Assembly (NCBI RefSeq): GCF_001277255.1
Contig: NZ_CP012264.1
Span: 1,612,001 to 1,676,000 of the forward strand
DNA: 64,000 nt
Direction of reading: 5' to 3'
Origin: Cronobacter condimenti 1330
GTDB lineage: Bacteria; Pseudomonadota; Gammaproteobacteria; Enterobacterales; Enterobacteriaceae
Within the stretch, counting starts at the first letter, position 1. Every line of letters begins with the position of its first letter. Below the pieces are notes generated by a model. The model was not told where the DNA came from. It ran no database searches and was given only the letters and a program-made list of their open reading frames with translations. Of the stretch, positions 41,458-49,716 are shown piece after piece. Both the position numbers and the translations under genes were made by a program.

Positions 41458-42288
41458 TCAGGCCGCGGGCACGGCGATATCGCGATATTTCCTGAGTACT
41501 GGATCATTTACCGCTCCTGGATCGTTAAGCTCCCACAAGCCACGGTTGATCCCGTCGTTAATTAAATAGATGACGGCGGTTTCGATAGCTGACATCAGGC
41601 ACTGCATCACAGGTTCATTAGCCGTATATCCCACCTCGCCCTCAAGCAGCCGTTGGTATTCAATAAACCGGAATACACCCGCCTGAACTTCATAAGAGAG
41701 AATCGTTTTACTGGTATTTACGGAGGAGAGGATCTCCCCGGTGCTAACATTCACGACCCGCAAATTCACCGCGACCTGATCGAGCTGATATTGCGTATCG
41801 GCACCGATGCCGAAATATTTCGCGCCAGCGCCGCCCGATTTCACATTACTCTCATAACCAATGATCGAGCCTTCAATCATCACATTAGCAGACATAAGTG
41901 ACTGAAGCGGCATACGGTTATTATCACCCACCGTACCGTTTTCCTGGGAGGCGCGAATAATTTTGCGCTCATTAAGGAGGTTCTGAAGTCCCTGGCGTTC
42001 CAGCGGAATAAACCAGCGCGAATCTTTTAACGCCGTGACCAGCATGGCGGTGGCGCTTTGCGGTACGGCGGTTGAGAAGTTACTGGCAGGGTAGGGTTTA
42101 AATTGCCCCGTCTCATCCTGAATATTATAAACCGAGACGTAGAGCTTACCTTTTGGATAAGGCAGGTGAATCAAATCCTGATAGCTTTGACCACGCGGCA
42201 TCAGCGTGGGGCTGGCGGCTTCCTTCGGCGGTGCGGTCAGACATCCGCTTAACAGAATGGTAGCGATAATGACAATCAGGCGCTGCAT
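41458..42288 (-). CDS. csgG: Curli secretion channel lipoprotein CsgG
   Basis: CsgG forms the nonameric outer-membrane pore that exports CsgA and CsgB. The 276 residues follow E. coli CsgG closely: lipobox LSGC (Cys16), VSVYNIQDETGQFKPYPASN with the pore-constriction region (Tyr, Asn and Phe retained), ERQGLQNLLNERKIIR, and the transmembrane hairpin ESNVKSGG. ATG 42288 follows AAGGA with 8-nt spacing and is preferred over 42297. Last gene of csgDEFG. Confidence 0.97.
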   Translation of the reverse strand: MQRLIVIIATILLSGCLTAPPKEAASPTLMPRGQSYQDLIHLPYPKGKLYVSVYNIQDETGQFKPYPASNFSTAVPQSATAMLVTALKDSRWFIPLERQGLQNLLNERKIIRASQENGTVGDNNRMPLQSLMSANVMIEGSIIGYESNVKSGGAGAKYFGIGADTQYQLDQVAVNLRVVNVSTGEILSSVNTSKTILSYEVQAGVFRFIEYQRLLEGEVGYTANEPVMQCLMSAIETAVIYLINDGINRGLWELNDPGAVNDPVLRKYRDIAVPAA

Positions 42289-42316
42289 GGTAGTCATCCT
42301 TCTGTTATCACAGCGG

Positions 42317-42730
42317 TTAAAAATTGGTTGAGCCGGACTGCAAGCCGGATACCTGAATCGTGGAGGTTTTGCCGGTTTTACGATCGGTGACGTTCAGATA
42401 AAGCTGACCGTCACGATTGGCGATATCGACGATAAAATCGTTGGTCACCATGCGACCCGGCTTACCTTTATTAATGTTGGTTAACAATCCGCCTAAAAGT
42501 TGAGACTGAATCGCCTGCGTGAAATTATCGAGCGCGGATGGCGTGTCGATTTTATAATCGTCGTAAGACGGGTCTTTATAGGAATTTTGCGCCTGCGCGC
42601 TGTTTAACAAAAAGGGACCGTTATTAGGATTTCCGCCGAAACTGGGGTTACGAAACTGGAAGGTCATATTTCCGGCCAGACCCGGGTGTGACAGCAATAA
42701 TAATGTCATAACAGCAATTGCCCGCCGCAT
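42317..42730 (-). CDS. csgF: Curli assembly protein CsgF
   Basis: CsgF caps the CsgG pore and anchors the CsgB nucleator at the cell surface. The 137 residues include a signal peptide (ending GLAG), the CsgG-binding N-terminus TMTFQFRNPSFGGNP (here MTFQFRNPSFGGNP) and IQVSGLQSGSTNF at the end. GGAGGCTGCT precedes the ATG at 42730. Confidence 0.97.
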   Translation of the reverse strand: MRRAIAVMTLLLLSHPGLAGNMTFQFRNPSFGGNPNNGPFLLNSAQAQNSYKDPSYDDYKIDTPSALDNFTQAIQSQLLGGLLTNINKGKPGRMVTNDFIVDIANRDGQLYLNVTDRKTGKTSTIQVSGLQSGSTNF

Positions 42731-42753
42731 AGCAGCCTCCATCATTCAGTGAA

Positions 42754-43143
42754 TTAAAATTCATCGCCGGTTAAATCGCCGGTGCTGAGTAACGCTTTAT
42801 CAATCTGCCGCTGTTGTAACGCCTCATTCGTCTGCGCTATCGCCATCTGCACTTCTTTGTCCGCCCCCCTACGGGAAGGAAAAAGAAAGGTCTGATAAAT
42901 CACATCCTGATCGAGCGTGATGGTTATCCAGCTTCCCCAGCGAGCGCTCGGTTTTTCATTAACCGACAGGTTGCCATCAAACGGGGTATCCCATTTCTCC
43001 GCAAAGTCGCGGTAAAAATCATGGCCGACAGAAGACACGGTGCGGTCGGTAATAAGCCCTGGAATTTCCGGCTCAACGGCGTGTCCGCAGAACGCTACGC
43101 CGCAAAGCACTACCGCGAAACACCAGAGAGGCCAACGTTTCAT
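42754..43143 (-). CDS. csgE: Curli assembly protein CsgE
   Basis: CsgE is the periplasmic adaptor that plugs CsgG and directs CsgA to it. It has 129 residues, the E. coli length, with a signal peptide (ending CGHA) and the conserved GLITDRTVSSVGHDFYRDFA. It starts 4 bp after the csgD stop. Confidence 0.96.
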   Translation of the reverse strand: MKRWPLWCFAVVLCGVAFCGHAVEPEIPGLITDRTVSSVGHDFYRDFAEKWDTPFDGNLSVNEKPSARWGSWITITLDQDVIYQTFLFPSRRGADKEVQMAIAQTNEALQQRQIDKALLSTGDLTGDEF

Positions 43144-43147
43144 GGCT

Positions 43148-43798
43148 TCACACTCTCATGTGATGATTCGCCCAGGTCACTGCCTGCGTGCGGTTTTTCA
43201 CGGCCAGTTTCTTGAAAAGGTTATAGAGGTGAGTTTTTACCGTGTTCTCGCTTATAAACAGCGATCGCGCGATTTCGAGATTAGAGGCGCCGAAGCGCAG
43301 CTTATTAAGGATCTCTTTCTCGCGGTGCGTCAGCAGCACGCAGTCACAGTTGAGAAAATGATAAAAGCCGGAGCGGGTGATCAGATAGCTCGCCAGCCGC
43401 TGGTTAAAGAAACACTCGCCGCGCTGAATGCATTGCATACCTTCAATTACGCGGTTTTCATCATCTGTTGCGTAAAACACACCGCTAATGTGCGGCCATT
43501 TTTCTATTTCCTGAAAGGGGTATTCGTCTTGCACATTTAGCAGGATCACCTTTGAGGCGTGATGGCTGCGTCCAAGATTATCTTTCCAGTACGCCATGCT
43601 TTTTTTATCGGCCTCCGCCATATCCAAAAGAATAAGCGTTCCTGTGGTGATATCTTCCAGAGAACGTTGGATATTATGGATTTTTCCATCCAGGTTGAGC
43701 GCTGCTTTAAAATTCTGCAATAAAGCGCTGGCTTGCAGGGACGGTTTGGTGATCAACAATAATGACTGACCATGTAAAGCATGGAATTCAGTAAGCAT
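43148..43798 (-). CDS. csgD: LuxR/FixJ-family biofilm master regulator CsgD
   Basis: CsgD activates csgBAC and the cellulose pathway. It has 216 residues, as in E. coli: an N-terminal receiver-like domain lacking the phosphorylation site and a C-terminal LuxR HTH (TEKE-like LTHREKEILNKLRFGASN, then SLFISENTVKTHLYNLFKKL). First gene of csgDEFG; transcribed away from csgB. Confidence 0.97.
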   Translation of the reverse strand: MLTEFHALHGQSLLLITKPSLQASALLQNFKAALNLDGKIHNIQRSLEDITTGTLILLDMAEADKKSMAYWKDNLGRSHHASKVILLNVQDEYPFQEIEKWPHISGVFYATDDENRVIEGMQCIQRGECFFNQRLASYLITRSGFYHFLNCDCVLLTHREKEILNKLRFGASNLEIARSLFISENTVKTHLYNLFKKLAVKNRTQAVTWANHHMRV

Positions 43799-44502
43799 GA
43801 TGAAACCCCGTTTTATTTACACATGGCCGCTGAAACGAAGACAACAGCCTTTCGTATCGGTATGGATTGTTATGTAGTAGCTAAAAAATAAATATTTCAT
43901 TCCGCCAAGGGCTGGCGAGAAAAAAAGAAAGCAAGAAAATTCTTATTAGTCCAATCTAACTATTGCGGTGTTTAAAGCAAGCGTTAAAAAAGTAACAAAA
44001 TGTAACTAAAAATGGTTAAATGTTTCTTATGTTTTAGTGTTGCTTAACACGACGTGTAGCGAAGCAATAGCTTCCCTGTTTATCAGCTTCAGTGCATCCA
44101 GATATAATTCATTGAATTAAAAGTATTTAAAGGGTGGTTGGGTGAGTGGCGTAGGCTTATCCTCTCATCTCTGGGATGTTCGATAACAAGGCGCAGGCGC
44201 AGTCATGATACCCCATCCGGATCTCAATAAATGTCATGCTGTGAAGCAAGTTAAATAATTAAAAAAATAAAACAGCCAATGACATTTTTATTAATGAAGT
44301 GATGCGCCCTCGCACAAGGTGTTTATAAATGCATCACGCGTAAAGCGCAGCGTCATTTTTAAAATACGAAAAACAGGTGAGATATTTTATAAATCGCTCA
44401 AGACATACTGCTTCCCGAGGCGACGTAATCACCGCATTGCGGTAATCACTGATGCCTGTGGCGTGAGGTTTAATCAGTTAAGCCTTCAGGGCCAGGAGTA
44501 AT
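43799..44502. promoter_or_regulatory. csgD-csgB control region
   Basis: A 704-bp AT-rich divergent region without a gene, about the size of the E. coli counterpart, which is one of the most heavily regulated intergenic regions known there (OmpR, CpxR, IHF, H-NS, RpoS). I did not assign individual sites because the sequence is diverged. Confidence 0.6.
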
Positions 44503-44958
44503 ATGAACAAATTATTGCTAAGCAGTGTGATGGTTTCTTTTTTCGCATCACCAACCGTGTTTGCGGTTAACCCGGATATGGCTGGGGCTGAATATAACTT
44601 TGCTGTGAATGAAATAAGTCGCGCGTCGTTGAATCAGGCGGCAGTGATTGGTCAGGAAGGCACGCGAAACAACGCGCTGATACGCCAGGATGGCGCGAAA
44701 TTACAGGCAACGATTGTCCAGAACGGCGCCGCCAACCAGGCAAGCATCGATCAGCAAGGCTATGCCAATGTGGCCGCTGTCATGCAAACCGGCGCTGCCA
44801 ATCTGGCCACGATTAGTCAGGAAGGCTATGGCAATCTCGCCTCCGTTACGCAACAGGGAGTGGGGAACCGGGCGAGCATTATCCAGGCAGGGACGCAGAA
44901 AACCGCAGTTGTTGTGCAAAGGCAGTCAATGATGGCCGTTCGCATCATTCAGCGTTAA
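44503..44958 (+). CDS. csgB: Curlin nucleator CsgB
   Basis: Minor curli subunit that nucleates CsgA. It has 151 residues: signal peptide (ending VFA), then EYNFAVNEISRASLNQAAVIGQ and five imperfect curlin repeats with the alternating Q-x-G-x-x-N pattern, ending VVQRQSMMAVRIIQR, the CsgF-interacting C-terminus. CAGGAGTAAT precedes the ATG. Confidence 0.96.
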   Translation: MNKLLLSSVMVSFFASPTVFAVNPDMAGAEYNFAVNEISRASLNQAAVIGQEGTRNNALIRQDGAKLQATIVQNGAANQASIDQQGYANVAAVMQTGAANLATISQEGYGNLASVTQQGVGNRASIIQAGTQKTAVVVQRQSMMAVRIIQR

Positions 44959-45000
44959 CGCCATTTCGTGTTTTCACTATTTTCCAATGGGGGTTGTCTC

Positions 45001-45417
45001 ATGAAATTGATTAAAATCGCTGTTCTCGCCGCACTGGTCGCTTCCGGTAGCGCAATGGCTTTTCCTTTCCATCAGTCCGCTGAAAACTCAACGCTGAAAA
45101 TTTATCAGCAAGGCGTTAATAACAACACGACCGCTCTGCAGTCGGATGCTAAAAACTCCACTACAGAAATTAACCAGCTTGGCACCGCCAATGGTGCGGA
45201 TGTCGGTCAGGGCTCTGCTGACAGCAAAATCCTGCTCAATCAGAACGGTTTCGCCAACAACTCAACGATTGATCAGTGGAATGGTCGTGATTCCGGCGTA
45301 ACGGTAAACCAGAACGGCGTACAGAACGGCGCGCTGGTGAACCAGACGGCGTCCGGTTCGCAGGTTTATGTGACCCAGACGGGCTACAGCAACCACGCCA
45401 GCGCTTCTCAGTACTAA
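45001..45417 (+). CDS. csgA: Major curlin CsgA, shortened secretion segment
   Basis: Main amyloid subunit of curli, 138 residues (E. coli 151). After the signal peptide (ending GSAMA) the mature protein starts FPFHQSAEN and enters the first repeat (STLKIYQQGVNNN) at once. Five repeats follow, ending QVYVTQTGYSNHASASQY. The glycine-rich 22-residue N-terminal segment that targets E. coli CsgA to CsgG is reduced to about 9 residues without glycine. The frame is open upstream to 44968, but that would destroy the signal peptide. Confidence 0.92.
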   Translation: MKLIKIAVLAALVASGSAMAFPFHQSAENSTLKIYQQGVNNNTTALQSDAKNSTTEINQLGTANGADVGQGSADSKILLNQNGFANNSTIDQWNGRDSGVTVNQNGVQNGALVNQTASGSQVYVTQTGYSNHASASQY

Positions 45418-45424
45418 CCACATG

Positions 45425-45450
45425 AAAGCAGGGCTTCGGCCCTGCTTTTT
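45425..45450 (+). terminator. Attenuator between csgA and csgC
   Basis: AAAGCAGGGC-TTCG-GCCCTGCTTTTT. It lies 8 bp after csgA and immediately before the csgC ribosome-binding site, so it probably lowers csgC relative to csgBA. Confidence 0.85.
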
Positions 45451-45461
45451 AAGGAGGCGCA

Positions 45462-45791
45462 ATGCTCGATCTACTGATGATCGCGGCGTTCAGCGGGCAG
45501 GTCGCGTTTAACGCCCAGCCGCAGGGCGTGGGCTGGCAAGTAACGCCGATGGTGACCGTGGCGCACCCTTGTCTTTGCCGCATCGAGATAGAACTGCACC
45601 GCCAGGGCGGTTCTGGCAGCATTGTTACGCATCAGAAAAGCGTGCTTTCGCTTTCACCTGACGCGCCCCGGACGTTATCGACCTTCTTTTTAAGCGTTTC
45701 TGCAGACGATATTGTCACGTTGCGGGTTACCGTCAGCGACAGTGGAACGGCGAGCTTTACCGGGCAATGGTCGCCGCCTCAGCGAACGTAA
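45462..45791 (+). CDS. csgC: Curli assembly inhibitor CsgC
   Basis: CsgC is a periplasmic immunoglobulin-fold chaperone-like inhibitor of premature CsgA amyloid. The 109 residues keep the CxC motif (PCLCRIEI) and the fold pattern of the E. coli 110-residue protein. AAGGAGGCGCA precedes the ATG. The N-terminal segment LLMIAAFSGQVAFNA is the export signal. Confidence 0.9.
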   Translation: MLDLLMIAAFSGQVAFNAQPQGVGWQVTPMVTVAHPCLCRIEIELHRQGGSGSIVTHQKSVLSLSPDAPRTLSTFFLSVSADDIVTLRVTVSDSGTASFTGQWSPPQRT

Positions 45792-45931
45792 CCACAGCGT
45801 GCTGATTTAACGTGCGTTTTCTGCTTTTCTCACGTCAATAATTTCTCCGGGATTGGCTTTAATTATTCTGATTTGTAATTTATATGTTAATTGCAAGTTA
45901 AAATAATAACGCCTCTGCAGGAGCCATTACT

Positions 45932-46234
45932 ATGCGCAAGCCGCTTTTCGCTACGCTTATCATCGCAGCATCCGTTTTTTCATCCCTCCCAGTACTGGCC
46001 AGTTCGGGAGGGACGCTCACCTTTCATGGCGCTATCGTCGAAGAGGTGTGTTCCGTCACGCAGGCTACTGCACGCATTGATCTTCGCTGCCCTCGCGGCC
46101 ATCGCCTTCATCGCCAAACGCTCTTCCTGCGTGGCGACGGGCCGCACGAGCATGATTCCGCATGGGTGCACAGTCGTTTTGATTACCTGAACGCGACACA
46201 CACGCTGGGTATTCTGACCTTGACCTATCGCTAA
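45932..46234 (+). CDS. ymdA: Small exported protein YmdA
   Basis: A 100-residue exported protein at the position of E. coli ymdA (103 residues). It has a signal peptide (ending VLA), SGGTLTFHGAIVEEVCSV and a single pilin-like Cys pair (VCSV, LRCPRG), and ends ILTLTYR like a truncated fimbrial domain. Function unknown. Confidence 0.8.
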   Translation: MRKPLFATLIIAASVFSSLPVLASSGGTLTFHGAIVEEVCSVTQATARIDLRCPRGHRLHRQTLFLRGDGPHEHDSAWVHSRFDYLNATHTLGILTLTYR

Positions 46235-46308
46235 CCAGGTTTCGCTATAAATCACCCTGCGTGCTGTTCTACACTGAAGGAACAACAGAAGGTAGTCAGG
46301 AGAGAAGT

Positions 46309-46851
46309 ATGTCCGGGCGTATTACAGTGGTGCAGGGCGATATAACCCGCATCGATACCGACGTGATTGTCAATGCCGCTAATCCTTCACTGATGGGCGG
46401 CGGAGGCGTGGATGGTGCGATTCACCGGGCCGCCGGGCCTGCGCTGCTTGCCGCGTGTAAAGTCGTGCGTCAGCAACAGGGGGAATGTCAGCCGGGCCAC
46501 GCGGTTATTACCGAAGCGGGCGACCTGCCCGTAAAAGCCGTGGTGCACACGGTAGGGCCAGTCTGGCGCGGCGGGCAGGATAACGAACCGCAGCTGCTGG
46601 CGGATGCATATCGCAACAGCCTGGCGCTGGTCACGGCAAATGGATATAGCTGCGTGGCGTTCCCGGCTATCAGCACCGGCGTTTACGGTTACCCGAAAGC
46701 GGCCGCGGCGCAAATTGCCTTCGAGACCGTTTCGGATTATCTCACCAGGCGGCCTCAACTTCAGCAGGTATACTTTGTTTGCTATGACGAAGAAAACTTC
46801 CTGCTTTACCAGCGGTTACTGGGACAATACAACGAACAGCCGGGCGCATAA
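46309..46851 (+). CDS. ymdB: Macrodomain O-acetyl-ADP-ribose deacetylase YmdB
   Basis: A 180-residue macrodomain protein that hydrolyses O-acetyl-ADP-ribose and in E. coli also inhibits RNase III and affects ClsC. Features are VVQGDITRI, VNAANPSLMGGGGVDGAIH, HTVGPVWRGG, FPAISTGVYGYP and CYDEEN. ATG 46309 fits the family start; an upstream in-frame codon at 46261 does not. It overlaps clsC by about 68 bp. Confidence 0.95.
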   Translation: MSGRITVVQGDITRIDTDVIVNAANPSLMGGGGVDGAIHRAAGPALLAACKVVRQQQGECQPGHAVITEAGDLPVKAVVHTVGPVWRGGQDNEPQLLADAYRNSLALVTANGYSCVAFPAISTGVYGYPKAAAAQIAFETVSDYLTRRPQLQQVYFVCYDEENFLLYQRLLGQYNEQPGA

Positions 46852-48271
46852 TACCCGGCTGGGCCGCGCTATTGCCCCGACCACGGCGCAGCATCCCCAC
46901 CACAGCGGTTTACATCCGCTTGATGACAGTCTCGACGCCTTCGCCGCCCGCTATCTGCTGGCGGAGATGGCGGAGCAGACTATCGATGTGCAGTACTACA
47001 TCTGGGAAGACGACATGTCCGGCCGGCTGTTATTCGGCGCGCTGCTGGCAGCGGCGCGACGCGGCGTGCGGGTGCGTATTTTGCTGGATGACAACAATAC
47101 GCTTGGCATGGACAGCACGCTGCGTCTGCTCAACGCCCATCCGAATATCGAGATCCGCCTTTTTAATCCGTTTTCTTTTCGCACACTGCGCGCGCTGGGC
47201 TATCTCACCGATTTCGCCCGGCTCAATCGCCGCATGCACAATAAAAGTTTTACGGTCGATGGCGAGGTGACGATTATCGGCGGGCGCAACGTGGGTGATG
47301 CTTATTTCGGCGCGGGAGAACAGCCGCTTTTCTCCGATCTTGATGTGCTGGCGGTAGGCCCGGTGGTCGCGGATGTCACAAAGGATTTTGAGCGCTACTG
47401 GAAGAGCCGATCCGTGTCCACGCTTGATAAAGTGCTGGAGGTTGAGACGCAAGAGATAGACGCCCGCGTCCAGTTGCCCCCGGACTGGAAGGACGACCCC
47501 GTGGCGCAGCGCTATCTGGAACGCCTGGAGAGCACCCGCTTTGCCAGTTATATCGAAACCCGCACGCTGCCGCTGGTGTGGGCGAAAACCCGACTGCTTA
47601 GCGACGATCCGCGTAAAGGGCAGGGGAGGGCGCGCAATCATACGTTGCTGCCACAGCGGATGATGACGCTTATCGGAGAGCCGAAAACCCAGTTCGATAT
47701 TATCTCGTCCTATTTCGTGCCCACGCGCGGCGGGGTGGCGCTGCTGCTCGCGCTGCGTCGCAAAGGGGTAAGAATTGCGATCCTTACCAATTCGCTTGCC
47801 GCAAATGATGTTGCGGTCGTGCATGCAGGCTATGCGCGCTGGCGTAAAAAACTGTTGCGTCACGGCGTAGAACTCTATGAGCTTAAACCCACCCATGACA
47901 CCGGGCGTGTTCCGCACGACCGTGGACTAACCGGCAATTCCGGCTCCAGCCTGCATGCCAAAACCTTCAGTGTGGACGGTAATCAGGTCTTTATTGGCTC
48001 GTTTAATTTCGACCCGCGCTCGGCGATGCTCAATACTGAAATGGGATTTGTGATTGAGAGCGAAACGCTGGCGGGCGCTATCCATAAGCGCTTTACGCGT
48101 ACGCGACGCGAAGCGGCCTGGGCGCTGCGCCTTGACCGCTGGGGGCGAATAAACTGGATAGAAGAGAAAGACGGTGAAGAGGTCGTCTGGAAAAAGGAGC
48201 CGAAAACGCGGTTCTGGCAGCGCCTGCTGGTGCGGCTCGTCTATCGTTTACCGGTTGAATGGATGCTGTAA
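46784..48271 (+). CDS. clsC: Cardiolipin synthase ClsC
   Basis: A phospholipase-D-family enzyme that makes cardiolipin from phosphatidylethanolamine and phosphatidylglycerol, requiring YmdB in E. coli. Two HKD motifs are visible (HNKSFTVDG and HAKTFSVDG) and the C-terminus ends RLPVEWML. The start is uncertain. ATG 46784 gives 495 residues and overlaps ymdB, whereas family alignment begins near 46860, where only CTG or ATT codons exist. The E. coli protein has 473 residues. Confidence 0.9.
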   Translation: MTKKTSCFTSGYWDNTTNSRAHNTRLGRAIAPTTAQHPHHSGLHPLDDSLDAFAARYLLAEMAEQTIDVQYYIWEDDMSGRLLFGALLAAARRGVRVRILLDDNNTLGMDSTLRLLNAHPNIEIRLFNPFSFRTLRALGYLTDFARLNRRMHNKSFTVDGEVTIIGGRNVGDAYFGAGEQPLFSDLDVLAVGPVVADVTKDFERYWKSRSVSTLDKVLEVETQEIDARVQLPPDWKDDPVAQRYLERLESTRFASYIETRTLPLVWAKTRLLSDDPRKGQGRARNHTLLPQRMMTLIGEPKTQFDIISSYFVPTRGGVALLLALRRKGVRIAILTNSLAANDVAVVHAGYARWRKKLLRHGVELYELKPTHDTGRVPHDRGLTGNSGSSLHAKTFSVDGNQVFIGSFNFDPRSAMLNTEMGFVIESETLAGAIHKRFTRTRREAAWALRLDRWGRINWIEEKDGEEVVWKKEPKTRFWQRLLVRLVYRLPVEWML

Positions 48272-48304
48272 ACACACGCGCCACCAGGGCGCGTGTCAGA
48301 GATG

Positions 48305-49462
48305 TCACCCCGTTGCCGTTCCCGGTGTCGGGGTTTTATTTTGCGGTTTGCCGGAGAAGAGAAAGCGCAGGAGCGGAATACGCAGGTGCGCTTCATACAG
48401 CAGAACCGCGATGCCAATCACAAACACCAGTCCGGAGATAAAGCCCAGCGCGTTCGAGTGGATATGCGGCGTGATATAGGCGCCGAAGAAGAGCGTCAGC
48501 GGGTGATGCACCAGGTAAATGAAAAGCGAGGCGTTGACGAAATAGGTAACGCGCGCCGATTTAAAGTTCAGCAGGCGGTGGCCGAGCGAGAACACCACAT
48601 TCACCATCCACAGCCCCATCAACATGCTAATGAGGTTATCCGTTTCATACATCCAGGCATCGCCGCTGCCGTAGCGCTGGTTTAGCAAATAAGCGATAAA
48701 CGCTGCCGTCGCGCCGAGCGCGCAGCCTGGCGAGAAGGTCGTGAAGCGGACCTTCAGCGCGGCGTGCTTAAACGCCAGCGCGCCGAGAAGGAAAAATGGC
48801 GAATAAAATAAGGTTTGCATCACCACGAAATTAAACAACCCGTCGCTTAATATCGGCGCATAAACGATAAAAATAAGACGACGTAGCGCGGCGTAGGCGA
48901 GGCCAAAAACGAGAAACAGCGCTGAGAGTTTTCCTAATGTCAGGCTTTCGGCCAGCGCTTTACTTTTCTCTTCCGGCCACTTTTTGATTTGCTGAAACAG
49001 CCATAAACCGGTTGTCGTAAACACCACCAGCACTAATAAAAACCACAAATGCGAGGTCAGTTCCCACACCAGCGTGTTGTATTTATCGTAGCCGGAAAGC
49101 GAGTGCCACGCGTCGGTGCGGCCTTTAACATACTGCAACATGAGAAATTGCGGCAGCGTCAGCAATGGAATGGCAGTTAGCATCGGGATACCGACGCGCT
49201 CCACGCGCACTTTCCACCAGCGTTTACGCGGGTAGCGCAGGAACAGCATGTAGGAAAAATAGCCTGAAATAACAAAGAATACCTGCATGCGGAAGGCGTG
49301 GATAAAATCGTTGAACAGCGTCAGGCTCGCCGAAGGCGTCAGGCTGTTGACGTGCCACTGGTGCGTGGAATAAATCAGCGAAATATGAAAAGGGATGCCT
49401 AACAGCATCAACCATGCGCGGATGGAATCGAGAAAAAATTCTCTCTGTGTCGACGTTGTCAT
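48305..49462 (-). CDS. opgC: Glucan succinyltransferase OpgC (MdoC)
   Basis: Inner-membrane acyltransferase-3 family protein that succinylates osmoregulated periplasmic glucans. It has 385 residues, as in E. coli, with ten or so membrane helices and the family motifs FFLDSIRAWLMLLGIPFH and FVISGYFSYMLFLRYP. It is divergent from opgGH. Confidence 0.95.
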   Translation of the reverse strand: MTTSTQREFFLDSIRAWLMLLGIPFHISLIYSTHQWHVNSLTPSASLTLFNDFIHAFRMQVFFVISGYFSYMLFLRYPRKRWWKVRVERVGIPMLTAIPLLTLPQFLMLQYVKGRTDAWHSLSGYDKYNTLVWELTSHLWFLLVLVVFTTTGLWLFQQIKKWPEEKSKALAESLTLGKLSALFLVFGLAYAALRRLIFIVYAPILSDGLFNFVVMQTLFYSPFFLLGALAFKHAALKVRFTTFSPGCALGATAAFIAYLLNQRYGSGDAWMYETDNLISMLMGLWMVNVVFSLGHRLLNFKSARVTYFVNASLFIYLVHHPLTLFFGAYITPHIHSNALGFISGLVFVIGIAVLLYEAHLRIPLLRFLFSGKPQNKTPTPGTATG

Positions 49463-49716
49463 ATAACTCCATAAATCTCGGACTATTCGCCTTATCCCTT
49501 AGGCTGATTGTGTTTTAGATTCGGCCCCCACCCTACAGGAAGGCCGACACACTGTCTCCAGGACAAATTCGCAAAGCGAAAATGGCGCGCATTCATTTGC
49601 TTAATCCCTGAACCGGCGTGCTGAACAAAGCGGGGATTGTGTTGTCGGAAACCGCAAGTTTCCATTAAAATGGATCGGATTGATTTAAGCACACAAAGGG
49701 GGAAGTGCTTAGTTAT

